This document shows positions 11,710 to 22,730 of a stretch of DNA of 64,000 nt, piece after piece. The notes under the pieces are model-generated. The model did not search any database. It was not told the origin of the DNA and saw nothing but the letters and a program-made list of their open reading frames with translations. The stretch comes from Astrocystis sublimbata (lineage: Eukaryota; Ascomycota; Sordariomycetes; Xylariales; Xylariaceae), in contig JAJNNY010000018.1 of assembly GCA_022453515.1 (NCBI GenBank), positions 1-64,000 of the forward strand, written 5' to 3'. Position 1 is the stretch's first letter. Every line of letters begins with the position of its first letter. Both the position numbers and the translations under genes were made by a program.

Positions 11710-12897
11710 AGCACCAGCACGCAGCACCAGCAACCCTCGATACGCAGCTTTTTCCGTCCCAAGCAGCCAGCATACGCAGCCCCTCCACCCACCACCTCAG
11801 CGACAACTACCCCGCCATCAGCACCACCACCACCGCCGTCGACCTTGACGATATCACCACAGTCCACAGCCGTCGCGTCGCCCCCCTCTCAACCAGCGAA
11901 CCTGCATCCGCAAGCATCCATATCGCGCATCCAACCCGAGCACATCCCCGCCCTGCGGCGCATCACCTCGCTGCTGCTGCCCGTCAACTACCCCGACTCC
12001 TTCTACGCGAAGCTCTCGGACCCCTTATCCTCCGGCGCCTTCAGCCGCGTGGTCCTGTGGCGCGACGAGGTTTCGGGCCGGAATGCCGATGCAAAGGTGA
12101 TCGGGGGCTTAGTGTGCCGCCCCGAGCCGTCGCCCTTCCACGCCGGCACCGTCGACAGCGCAGATGACGGCCCGGCCACCTTCGCCCCACAGCCGAACGC
12201 CCTGTACGTCCAGTCGCTGGTCCTCCTGTCGCCGTACCGCGGCCTCGGGCTCGCCGCCGCGCTGCTCGACGAAGTCGTCGCCGACGCCGCCGGTCGCGAC
12301 TTCGCGTGCGAGACCGTCTGGGCGCACGTCTGGACGCACAACGAAGAGGGCATGCGGTGGTACATGGCCCGGGGCTTCGCAAGCGTCGAAAAGGTCGAGA
12401 AGTACTACCACAAGCTGCAGCCCGACAGCGCCTGGATAGTGCGCCGGGAGATCGGGCCGGGCGCCTTGCTCGGTCTCAACGGACGGAGCTCAGGTGCCGG
12501 CGCTGGCAACGGCACAGAGCTTGGAATGGGAGGAGGAAGCAGTGTGACGGCTGCGGTCGCCAACATGCCATTCGACTCGCAATTCAGCTCGCCCTCGCCG
12601 TCGGCCATCTCGCCTCCCTCAAGCACCTTGTCGCTTCCCGCCGCCATAACTACGGCACTGCCACCGACTAGTCGCCCACCTCCAAGCCCGCTACAGAGCA
12701 GTAGTCGGAGTACGCCGGGCCAATCTTTCCAGAATACGCGACCCGAGACGGAGTGGAACGACCTACCACTCGAGATGCAGTCAAGCAGATCAAACACCAA
12801 CCTGTCCGTTCCCGGTAGCAACGCGAGTTCACGGAGCAGCTCATCTGCGCGCAAGAAGCGCGATCGCGCCTATCCTGCCGCAGCGTTTGGTAACTAA
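11635..12897 (+). CDS. NAA50-like N-terminal acetyltransferase with PIP box
   Basis: Single exon, 420 residues. The GNAT domain (about 100-285) matches the NAA50/San class: LLLPVNYPDSFYAKL (the PV-Y substrate loop), LYVQSLVLLSPYRGLGLAAALL (acetyl-CoA-binding R/Q-x-x-G-x-G/A region), AHVWTHNEEGMRWYMARGFASVEKVEKYY, then the LQPDSAW region. NAA50 acetylates N-terminal methionines and is required for sister-chromatid cohesion in animals. Ahead of the domain lie a run of 15 Asn residues and, at about residues 33-40, QPSIRSFF, a canonical PCNA-interacting peptide (Q-x-x-I-x-x-F-F) followed by basic RPK. The 130-residue C-terminal tail is Ser/Pro-rich, low complexity and ends in a basic KKR patch. 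The domain call is firm; PCNA binding is inferred from the motif only. Confidence 0.85.
11665..11709 (+). repeat. AAC/AAT trinucleotide repeat encoding poly-Asn
   Basis: About fifteen consecutive AAC/AAT codons inside the NAA50-like gene, mostly pure AAC. A likely length-variable site. Confidence 0.9.
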
Positions 12898-13384
12898 AGC
12901 GTGATAGATGACCGCAAGTTGGCAATACATTCTATCCTACATGTACCCGAATAATCTACAAGTTTACCTATTATTCAAGTAACCAGGCCCAACAGAAGCG
13001 ACGACTTGGATGGGAATTTACCAGTGCGATGAAACGCAACTTTCACCAGGGCAAGGACAAGATGAGAGAATTTATATTTATAAGAGAAAATTTCATAGAG
13101 AATAAGAATTCAGAGGCAAGGAGTTTAATGAGGACAAGAGGGTCGCAAGACAAACGAATTGAACGAGACGATTTGGCTAGGATCTTGGCCGACCAAGCAG
13201 ACGAGTACGCATATAGACACAGCAGATGAAACGGACCAAATGGCTACCTTGTAATTATTCATAATAATAATTGCATCAATGTCACAGGAAACGTGCTCCT
13301 ACAAGCACAGGACATCCCCCAGTCATGCATGTGTACTTAGTAGGAAAGTGATGTATCCAGACCCATCTAATGATTATATTCCCC
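12898..13384. other. convergent intergenic
   Basis: 487 bp between the 3' ends of the NAA50-like and glucokinase genes. The small open frame on the plus strand has no domain. Probably 3' UTRs. Confidence 0.5.
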
Positions 13385-15095
13385 CTACGTCAGCGATGCT
13401 GACTCGCCAGGCGTTGGTATAGCACTCGAAAGCTTCTGCACCACGTCGTTCTTGAGTGCAACAAGTGAGTCCCACATGCCCTTATTCTCCATATTCGCAG
13501 CTACCAACGCGATCAGAGCCGCACCCACTCCGCTTCCATCCTGGGCGAGCCCGATGCGGATCCGCTGCGCGCCCTCGGGGCCGATGCCCTCGATGATGCC
13601 GAAAGCCTCGTTGATCATTTCTCGGAATTTGGGGTAGAATTCCACAAGACTGCCGTCAGCTCCAATGTCCAGGGGCTCGTCGGTGTTCTCCTTGAGTTTT
13701 CCGCTCTGGACGACGATACCGCCCAAAGCCACGGCCGAGAGTCTCGCCGCACGGCGGCCGACGGCGTAGGAGATGTCCTTGAAAGCCTGCGCCTCTTCTA
13801 CTGAAGGGGAGCGTATATGGAGCTGTGACTCGAGCTCCTTCCGCAGCTGCGACAGCTCAGGTGTGATATCAGCCGCCGCAATCGACATCAGCGCGCTGTC
13901 AAGACCCCATTGTTTGAATAATTCTGAGTCGGTGCCAACTCTTGTTGAAAATTTCGTGTCGCCAGAATTGGCGTCCTTAAATAGCGAAACCTTGGGACTG
14001 TCGCATAGGTCAACAATGGCTAGGCGGACGATTTCTCCCAGGAACATTCCAGACACCCTCTTCTCAAATATCTGTATACCGGGGTTGACGCTATCGCGGT
14101 CCAATTTAGCATCGTATGGGGTGTTGGGTAATACGTTGAGCTGGTTGTCAAATGAACCCCATTCGGTGTTGATGACCATGTCGCCCGTTGACTTGTCATA
14201 ATCGCCGTCCACCGACTTTTGCAGGTTTGCTATCTTCTCGACGTAGGCACCGTTTGTTCCGGTTCCGAATATGGCGCCGATGAGTGTGCCAGTCTTGCCG
14301 GGTGAGGCGTACGAGCGTGCCATCAGGGTGCCCACTGTATCATTGACCAAGGCTGCTACCTTGACGGGGAGATGGAGGAGGTCGATCTCTTCTTGTAATA
14401 AGGCACAGACATCCTTGCCGACTGCATCAGGAATGTCGAATCCTTTCGTCCATCTTATTAGGGAGCCTTTGTTGATTCCGAATTGTTGAACCGGGAAGCT
14501 GAATGTGAAACCGAGTTGGAACAGGTGCACCTCTTCGTATCCTTCGGCTGCCTGTGAATTCTTCCGCCGACGAATGGATTCTGCAAAGTGTTCCTCGTGG
14601 TGCTCTTTTAGGAAGAGCTCAATTTGTTTCGCCAGGAAGCTGAATAGCTCCTTGGATGTTTTGGCAACCATCAACTCCTTTGGGATAGCGACCTTGTTGA
14701 ATGTGAGGTCGAAGGTAGTGTCGCCATTGAGGTGGACTGAGCAGACTCGAAAGTTGGTGCCTCCCAGATCGACAGCCATATATAATCCCTACATGACCTG
14801 TTAGTGCCAAATAAGATTCCCAGATGACAGGGTGGGTGAGTGAGAGTACCTTCTCGGTGCCGTTTGGCACACCGGTGACATAGGTCGGGATCTGGCTTAA
14901 GCTCGTGCCATCTTTCTGCAGCCCCTCGTCTACCAGGAACGTTAGCATGCAACTCCAGGAACAATCATGTTTGATGGGTTTGTTGGACGCACTCATCTGG
15001 CGCAGAAATTCCTGCACACCCTTGTTGACGTCGTCATCGGTGTATTCGAACTGCGCGACGATGCGTTTCGTCTCTTCTACCAGAGAGTTCGTCAT
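13385..15095 (-). CDS. glk1: glucokinase / hexokinase family
   Basis: Three exons, complement(14993..15095, 14850..14929, 13385..14788), 528 residues. Phosphorylates glucose with ATP at the first step of glycolysis. Seen: FLRQMNEGL...[32 protein letters not shown] (phosphate-1 loop), LGFTFSFPV (sugar-binding signature), ALVNDTVGTL with the catalytic Asp, GTGTNGAYVE, and GLAQDGSGVGAALIALVA (adenosine loop). The first intron is exactly 63 nt with no stop, so a naive reading would insert 21 residues. Its donor GTGCGT, branch TGCTAAC and the restored RQMNEGL show that it is removed. The family member is closer to fungal glucokinases than to hexokinase I/II by the [16 protein letters not shown] block; this last point is a judgement from memory of the families. 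Confidence 0.93.
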
Positions 15096-16880
15096 GGTGA
15101 GGGCGGGGGTGGTCGGCGGCGAGGTCGCAAATGGGTGTGGACTTTCACAAACGGCACCTTCAACGATAGCGGCCGGAGGAGAGGAGAATGTGCGCTGGAA
15201 AGGATGCGACGTGAATATATGAAAATACTGGACTTTGATATCCGCGAGACAGAGTTGGACAACCTGGTTTGGAGGGGCAATCAGCAAGGATAGGGTACGT
15301 AGGTAGATAAAATGCGTTTGCGCCGAGTACTATGTCATGCATGCGACCCAGCCGAGAAAGCTACGTGCTGCGGGGAGCCCAGACTAGATATAGATAGCCC
15401 CAGTGAGATCCCTAGGCAAGAAGAAAAAAACAGAACGGCACGGCCCTTGTGGCTGTACGACTTACCAAGACAGCAGCCAGGAAAAGTGCGGAGAATAGGT
15501 ATATTAAAGTGGGAGTAGGCTGCTGGACGGCTGCGTTCTTTGAGGGCTGTCTCTGTCTCACTTCACTCAGGCGCTGTTCCTCGGTTGTCAAAGACGCGGA
15601 CGAACGTGAGGGGCTCGAGGGGCTACGGACGCGACCATCATCATCAGCTCTGGCGCCGAAGCGCCAGGCTGGCACGAGCTGGGACCAAATGCTGGGAGCC
15701 ACGGCGGTTTTCGCGGGGTTATTAGCGGGGTCGAGCCCGTTGCCTCACTATCGTCCTGCGATTCGATCAGGGGAAAAGCTTCCACGGGCCAACAGCAGCC
15801 ACGAGAGACCCCAGTAACGGACCGAGAATGACGGTTGATGCCAGGGGATAGCCAGCAAGACACGGGCGCTGCAGCGACGAAAAGGTCGCAATATGACCGG
15901 CACAGCGCTCTAGAACGGCCCGTCGCAGAGCTAGGCAGATGGGTCCGTTCTGCGGGCTATTCTGCTAGCAAGTGCTATGAGGTCATCGACGGTCCACCCT
16001 GGCGTGTCTGAGTATAGATCTGAATGGAGTAGGCCGGCGCAGACCTGGAGTCCTGGTCAGAGATCCGGGGCGTGAACGAAGACGACGAAGACAGGGGTGA
16101 ACAGAGCCCGGCTCGGCTCCGGACAGAGAATGTACCAATTGAGATGTCCAATTGAAAAAGAGGGATGCCGGAGCCTCCAATTTCATGAACGATGAGGTAT
16201 ATCAATTGCGGTCACCAGTACTGTACAGCACTTACTTGATCATACCATACAGCAAGCGACCCGCCCGCCTGGCTGACTCGTAGGGTTGCGTTGGATGTTG
16301 CTTACTTAGGTAAGTAAGTATCAATGGGGCGTTGAAAGATAGGCCACCCGGCACCAGGACCAAATACAGGCTTGAGGATACAAAAAAACGACCTCGGGAG
16401 TATCGTGACGAGGAACAGAGGCGGTGACACGGATTCAGTTGACAGAAGTAGATGCTCAGATGAAACATGTACAGGAGAAGCGAAAGCCAGAAGTGGAGAC
16501 ACTGGGCAGTCTATCTGGCCCGACTAGAACCTGCAGATGCAGACGAGAAGCAGCACTAACACCGTTCGTTCCTGCCGTATCAGAACTATTCGGTATTAGA
16601 AAAAAGCAGCTCGGCAACGGCGATGGACAGCGAGCCTTGGAAGTGGAAGGTGCTGCTTTAGCTGCCGTGGCTGCCCCAATTCATGTACTCATACCCAGAA
16701 ACAACATCACACCGTGTTTGCAAGTCCTTGGAGACCCAGTGCCTGTCCTCGATTGGTGTACAAAAGAAACATGGCGCATTCTTCTTGATCTTCCCCTTCC
16801 CTTCGTATTATGAAGACAGCATCACCATTCCCTGTTTTACAATAATTCGTACACTGTCCCCGAACATTACAACCAAAGGT
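15096..16880. other. intergenic with weakly coding minus-strand frame
   Basis: 1.79 kb between glucokinase and the zinc protein gene. On the minus strand, an open stretch from about 15720 down to 15480 encodes a Ser/Arg-rich segment followed by a hydrophobic helix (LIYLFSALFLAAVL) that ends at a GTAAGT donor. No start, partner exon or family could be established, so no gene is called. Nothing else stands out. Confidence 0.35.
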
Positions 16881-17449
16881 TCAATAGTGATCTTCTGGTG
16901 TGTGTCGCTGCACTTGGCAACCTTTGGAATTGCAGTCTTCGTCACAACAAGACCAGATGAACCCTTCCGGCCACTCTTCCCGTCGCCAATCAGTATAAAC
17001 ATCAATGTCTGGGCCTATACCATACTGAACGTCGTCGTCGTCTGGGAAGACCTCTGGGTCGATGTCGAGCATGCCTAGAAAGATAGCGTAAGTTCGCATA
17101 CAATATAGTCGCACTTGTTAGGTATCTGACCTGGGTGCGTCATGCATGCTGTATCGTCGTTAAGCGTGACGTCGTATGTCTTCTCGCATTTCTTACATCT
17201 CTCGAACCTCGCTATCGGCGTGTCTTCGCTCTTCTTTTGTTTCTTGCTCGCCTTCTGGGCATCGTCATCCGATGTATCAGAAAGTTCTATAACATCGCGC
17301 TTCCGCGAGGTCAGCATCCGCTGTATTGCTTCCTTGCGGCACTCTTCTGATCCTTGGCACATAGACTTCAGGACCATACGTAATGTGATGTCGTCCGAAT
17401 TGTCAATGACGCGTTCAAGCAGCGCATTTTGATCGGTTGTCGTTGCCAT
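16881..17449 (-). CDS. small CHORD-like cysteine/histidine zinc protein, function unknown
   Basis: Two exons, complement(17131..17449, 16881..17074), 170 residues; intron GTCAGA...TAG of 56 nt. I do not recognise a named family. The N-terminal half is acidic and Lys-rich with a predicted nuclear-type basic patch (SKKQKK). The C-terminal half has ordered metal ligands: C-K-K-C, then C-x2-H-P-G across the splice junction, then WPEGFIWSCCDEDCNSKGC and a final H. The C-x2-H-x-G...WSCC...GC...H order resembles CHORD zinc modules. The splice join is supported by restoring HPGMLDIDPEVFPDDDD. An upstream in-frame TTG exists, but the first ATG is at 17449. A role in protein interaction is only a guess. 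Confidence 0.75.
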
Positions 17450-17942
17450 GGTGTTCCGCGTGAGAAGCAACGCGTCAGAAACATTGAGGTTTAGTAGATT
17501 GAGACTGGCGTGACTGGGTACTATATATAGAGACTACTATGGCCCAGATCAGCCATAATGTAACACCCTCAAACGGACCAGGATCAATTGAGTATGCCAC
17601 TAAAACATTGATCGTTGGCCATGGTGAATATTTTCTTCCTATTTGTTTTTCCCAACAGTATGTTTGTTAAGGTATGGATACATGGCTATCTAAGTACTAA
17701 TACTGCCCAATGTGTAAGTGTTCAAGCGCGAATACGTAGGATGAGCAGGCGAAAAGAATAGGAAAAAACATACACTAGGAGGTATCAACCGCGAGAAAAT
17801 TTAGATACCAAAATGAAAGAGAAAACAACTTAAAATGTGATGACCCAATACTATGCTTTTGAATGTAAGTAATGATCGAAAATAAAAAAAGAGAAAAAGA
17901 TGGGTTGCAACTCTCAGTTGAACTGAGAGGCATCAGGAATTG
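17450..17942. other. intergenic, AT-rich
   Basis: 493 bp between the zinc protein start and the tRNA 3' end. It contains two T-rich runs on the tRNA strand near 17883-17903 that can serve as Pol III terminators, and the palindrome at 17911-17929. Confidence 0.5.
17911..17929. repeat. 9-bp-arm palindrome downstream of tRNA-Lys
   Basis: ctctcagttgaactgagag: two perfect 9-base arms around a single central base, 14 bp past the tRNA 3' end, just before the T-rich runs. It could form a hairpin in the 3' trailer; no function known. Confidence 0.8.
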
Positions 17943-18075
17943 AGCCCGATGCGGGGGTCGAACCTAGCACTAGGGTTAGTAACAGGCAAGTGAGAATTTT
18001 TTTTTCTCCGAGTGCAAGCTTACCCGCAACCTTGAGATTAAGAGTCTCACGCTCTACCGATTGAGCTAACCGGGC
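17943..18075 (-). tRNA. tRNA-Lys(CUU) with 60-nt intervening sequence in the T arm
   Basis: After removing complement(17964..18023), the 73-nt RNA folds perfectly: acceptor GCCCGGT/ATCGGGC (one G-T wobble), D stem GCTC/GAGC, anticodon stem TGAGA/TCTCA with loop CTCTTAA (anticodon CUU), T stem GCGGG/CCCGC with a 7-base TTCGACC loop. A box (TAGCTCAATCGG) and B box (GGTTCGACCCC) are intact in the genomic sequence, and a TATAAA lies about 35 bp upstream. The insert starts GTAAGC, has a perfect TACTAAC and ends CTAG, so it looks like an mRNA intron. It is not at 37/38, where nuclear tRNA introns occur. Borders are ambiguous by a GGT repeat. It could instead be a disrupted pseudogene. Confidence 0.85.
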
Positions 18076-21000
18076 GTTTGTTGGTTGTTGCAGCTGGGTA
18101 CAAATTTAGTTTATATCTTAGAGAGTGGAGAGGTTGGTTGGTTCCCAGGTCAACCTTGTGACCTACCACCACACACCACAGCTGCTCTTTTTTTGCTTCC
18201 ATGCCTAGGTAGGTCGAATATAGCTCAGTCACCGACTCCGTCTTCCACTTGAAGTTCACAATGCATGGACGAAACTGGTATGTCACCATGCAAATTACAT
18301 GCGTTTAAGCACTGCACATCTCGTGGCTATAACGCCAGCCCCAGGCCATTCCACCTCATGCGTTGGGATAGATGAATGCCTAGTCTATGTTGCTTTGCGA
18401 ATGGGTGGATGATTTGGCTCGATATCAATTTCTTCTCATACATTTTGCAACCTTACCTTCCTTTCAACTGTTTCCAAGCTCTCCTCCCTCTAAGGATAGA
18501 CGGGGCTTGATTCCCAATTTCTTAGATTTACCATTGTACCCAACATAAACTGGTCTTTAAACCTTCGATATGAAAGCAACTATAAGAGACTCGCCTGGCT
18601 TTTAAGTATGTCTTACCGAATCCTAGTTCGTCAGAAGGTCCGGACCCCAGCCTCGAGACAACAACGCATACGACAAAGCCAACCGAGAGATGCGGGGAAT
18701 ACGTTCAATTACCGTGATGAGTTCAGGCATCGATTATATACGACGATAGATCGTAGCCACTCTTAAAGACATGGACATAGCAGAGTCTTCCTGAACTGTA
18801 AAAAGGTTACAGATCGAAAATACTATGCTTGGAAGAGACACTCTAGTTAGTGGAGGAGCCGATTTGCAAGATTGATCTTGGGCTGACGCAACAGCTATAT
18901 GCACAGGTGTTGTTTTATCTCCTTCGATGTGTAGTGTACTTCTATTTATATCGACCAGCATCAGGATAACAAGAAAAACACATGCTTGATCGTCGCTGTC
19001 CAAAATATAGATGATTGAATACACACTTGGTTAATACCCACGATGCCTCCTAAGTTACCAACATTCTATATTTGGCTGTGACCTTTAACCTGACCAACTA
19101 CCTCATTTGCTAATATGTGCGCAATGTTTATTGATCGTATCTGATCAAGGGCTCTTTATCTGCTGAGTAAGTTCAAAATGCTTTAGTGAATAGAAACCTA
19201 CTGTGATCGACCATTCAGAAACCACTCGAATCAAGTATATGATCTTGTTTATATGACCAAGCTGGCTCTGCACATCTAACTTATCCTGGGTCTGTGCCTG
19301 GATGCTCACTGATAGATGGCCGGTGAGACAAGACGGATTGATCTCATAAGTATTGCTCCCCAAGCGAGAGCTCGTATATCATCTAAGGAGATGAAGTTAC
19401 AACATGTATTGGGGCGATCTTGCGGCGGCTCCTCAACGGAATATTTGGTTTTGACATCTGTTCATCACTTTGATCCCTGTTAACCCGCTATGTACACTGA
19501 TTGTACACATTACAAACGCTACTACGGTCTCCCTTCGTCAATCATCGTCTCCGAGATCGACCCCTCGGTCAACACACATCTGCAAGAGCAGGGAGAAAAA
19601 CGGAGGTGTTTAGGCACTCGGGCGGCTGGTCCGTACGAGCCCTGCTTTCAGTATCCAAAGTCTGAAAGGTCAGTCTTAACACATATTCTTGAGGCATGTG
19701 AGTAAAGAGTCGTATCTTCGAGCGGCTTGATATATAAATCATTGCCAATTCAAGAATCCCATATGCAAGTGTCTATCATAAAGTACTTGAGATTGCAGAG
19801 TACCCATAGTGCTACACATACTGCGGGGGCTACATCCTGTCAACGAGGCCGTCGGGCTGAGTTGAGATATGATATCTTCAATGAATCCATACACCCTCAT
19901 GAAGTTCTATATCAACATTCTCCAAGTGTACACATATTGACAGTACCTACCATGGTGTAGCATCTAACCCCTCAAAAAGCGTAATCAGCATGTAAACAGA
20001 AATACGTATGGAAATGCTGAATACATGCCAGACAAATAAAATGCCGGTAGAACAAGTCTTCATCGTGGGCGCACGAAACTTTGAGCTGATTCTGTATCTC
20101 TCTATTGCGGCGCGCAGGACGGTATTGGCTGACGAGCGATCTAGCAGGAATATAGGGGCCGAGGTTTGGAAGCTACAGTAAAAGGAACACATTCGGTGCT
20201 CATATGGAGGACAATACCTACATAAAAATCAATCACCATTGGGCGGGTTCGGTGTCACGTTTCCCCCAAGTTTCAAGCATGTTGGGGGATGCAGTCTGAG
20301 GGGAAACTCGTGACGGACTCGCATGTTTTCAAATACTAGATGTTTTCTTGACATTGTGAGCACAGTCTAGCAACCCCCCTCAAAGTATTTGCGATCATTT
20401 CTGACACGGCAATGGGGCCGTCGTTTTCGTGCTCCAGGGAATCGCATAGCAGTGAGTACGTTGGTAGCTACTTAGGTACATGCAATTATGAGATGCATGT
20501 TGGTTCTGTAAGGTGCTGATCGGATACGACGTTGACGGGATCGCCGACTGGACAATCACTCGCCCAGGTATTCCCGTCGTGCTTCTCCCGTAAGCAGCCA
20601 CATTGGTAGACGAGACGTGAAACGTGGTTAGTCTTGGCCTTGAAACAACAGGGCTACTTACTTAATACATGAGCAAGCGCACCACACAACTGTAGAATGT
20701 ATATGCTGTTGGCTTCTCAGAAGCCAACCATACATACACAACATATTCGCATTCAGACCCGTCTCATCTCATACGTATATATACAGAGCTCTGTACATAG
20801 GTACGGAGTACAAAATAAACTACAATCATTCAAATATGTCAGCTTGAACCCCCGGATTCTTGCAGCTCCGTGCGGCTATCGAGGCTCCCGATTCAACACA
20901 CCCAATTCCATGTGGCCTCGGGACCTATTGAACGCCTGCAGGTAATCCGACTGATTGGGGGCCATCAAGCAACCTCCCACCTTAATCTACGGTAGGCACG

Positions 21001-22176
21001 CTCCGTATCAATTGATTCAAGAGCAGACTAACATCAAGGAGTGCCCAGCCTTTGGAGTATCGCTGGCGCATTTCGTCATAGCCGCCGGCTTCAAGACCAA
21101 CGGCATATTTAAACTCTCAACTAAGAGAAGCTATTCCTTCGCCCTAATTCTATTCAACTTGATTCGATATCGGTAGCTACCGGCACTTTAGGAGGGCAGT
21201 TAGTCTTCTTTATGGAGATATTCAGCTAGCAGTGCATATATCTGTATGGATTTGCACATTGGTGGGTGGGCACACACCATGATTAGTGCTTGGTGTATGT
21301 GTATCGTTGGGGGCTGAGTTGGTGGGCTGAGCCTCGACACCCACTTCCCCATAACTTCATGGCCACGAGCGAAGGCCTTCTAAGAATTGCGCACTAGGAA
21401 GCATGTTGATCAATAATCCTCGGTTTTCATCTACATAGGTAGCTCCTGTGGGGCAGCGCTTGTATGTCGTCTTCGATTGATCAATCTGCGCTCAATTAGA
21501 TCGACCTTTCTTGCTGTCATACAGTTAGCAACAAAATCTTCAAAGTTGCTCACTTAGACAAACTGGCAAGTAGATTTTTTGAAGGCACATGCTAAACGCA
21601 TGGCGGGGTTCGCATCAAATATTGAAACTGCGGTAGCTCAACAACACTGAGAGCGGTGAATGCCTTAGGTATGATTGATCGTGCCGACCATCGTAAGTTT
21701 TATTGGACGGGATGGATTGTCTAAGGCAACAAAGGGTTCGCTTGGTAGACTATTCTCTAATCTACCTACACTAGTGTTTACTTACACCGCGAGTTTTATT
21801 TATTTCCCCAATGTGCGGGTAATGGCGGTGACATAGCGGAGCCTTCGAATATGTATGCCGATGATCATGAGCGGAAAGCTGGTGGCGTTGATATGAAGTT
21901 ATACATTATGGCCAGGCCTTGCCAGATTTCAGATATATCGTAAAAAGGCGAAAGGGACAAACGCCAGCGCCATCTAGCTGTTATCATCGAGCAATCACCA
22001 CGAAGACACCAGTTGGCTTAACCATCTTCCACTATCGCATAACAAAGTCCCCGGACGTCATGGATTCTACAGATAAATCACTAAACAGTAGTTTGCTTTA
22101 CGAACAAATCCATTGACTTTCCCAAGTTTTGTATTTCTTTTACTTGTATTAGATGTCTTCTACTATACCTAGGCAC
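18076..22176. other. gene-poor region
   Basis: 4.1 kb without a supportable gene on either strand. Open frames are short and unlike any family I know. No large direct or inverted repeats seen by eye. The first 60 bp hold the tRNA upstream region including its TATA-like element. Confidence 0.5.
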
Positions 22177-22184
22177 GGGCTAGG

Positions 22185-22722
22185 CAGGGTTGGCAAATTA
22201 GTGACTAATGTGTAGTACGGGCACGTACTAATTGTAGTATTAGTACCAAATTTTTTTTGCATACTAATTATAGTATTAGTATAGGCTTAGACTACAAATT
22301 AGTATTTTTATAGTATTTTAGTAATAAATTATATAAGCATTATTTTTAGATTTAAAAATGGAATAAAAGTGGAGCAAATGATTTTAGAAATTTAGAAAAT
22401 AATTTTTTAAAAATTAAGAAAATTTTAATACTTGCTTAAAAATTTAGGGAAACTTAGATTTTATATTAATAACTTTAGTATATTTATTAAAAAAAATTTA
22501 ATTTTTGCTTTATTTTAATTTTTTCTAATTTTTTAATAAAAATCTAAAAATAGAAATACTATAAATATTATAATTAGTCACTATTAGTATACTATATTTA
22601 GTACATACTAAAGTGTAGTACCTAAGATCAGTACTAATTATAGTATGTACTCGTACTACACTGTAGTCACTAAAATACTAAAGTGTAGTATAAAATTAGT
22701 ACGTACTAATTTGCCAACCCTG
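22185..22722. mobile_element. hAT-type MITE (non-autonomous DNA transposon)
   Basis: 538 bp, extremely AT-rich, no coding capacity. Terminal inverted repeats begin CAGGGTTGGCAAATTAGT and end with its complement ACTAATTTGCCAACCCTG. It is flanked by a perfect 8-bp direct duplication GGGCTAGG (22177-22184 and 22723-22730). CAGGG-type termini plus an 8-bp duplication are the hallmark of hAT elements. Subterminal regions are packed with TAGTAC/TAGTATTAGTA motifs in both orientations, which are possible transposase-binding repeats. It must be moved by a transposase encoded elsewhere. Confidence 0.92.
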
Positions 22723-22730
22723 GGGCTAGG

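Noticed and set aside
12041..12854. Several long frames antisense or frame-shifted to the NAA50-like gene
   Set aside because: Shadows caused by high GC content of the real coding sequence.
15412..15720. Minus-strand frame with a hydrophobic helix ending at a GTAAGT donor
   Set aside because: No start codon, no convincing following exon (the best one gives about 17 residues) and no family; the plus strand is equally open here.
16424..17078. Two plus-strand open frames of about 130 codons each
   Set aside because: No recognisable family; the second runs antisense through the well-supported zinc protein gene.
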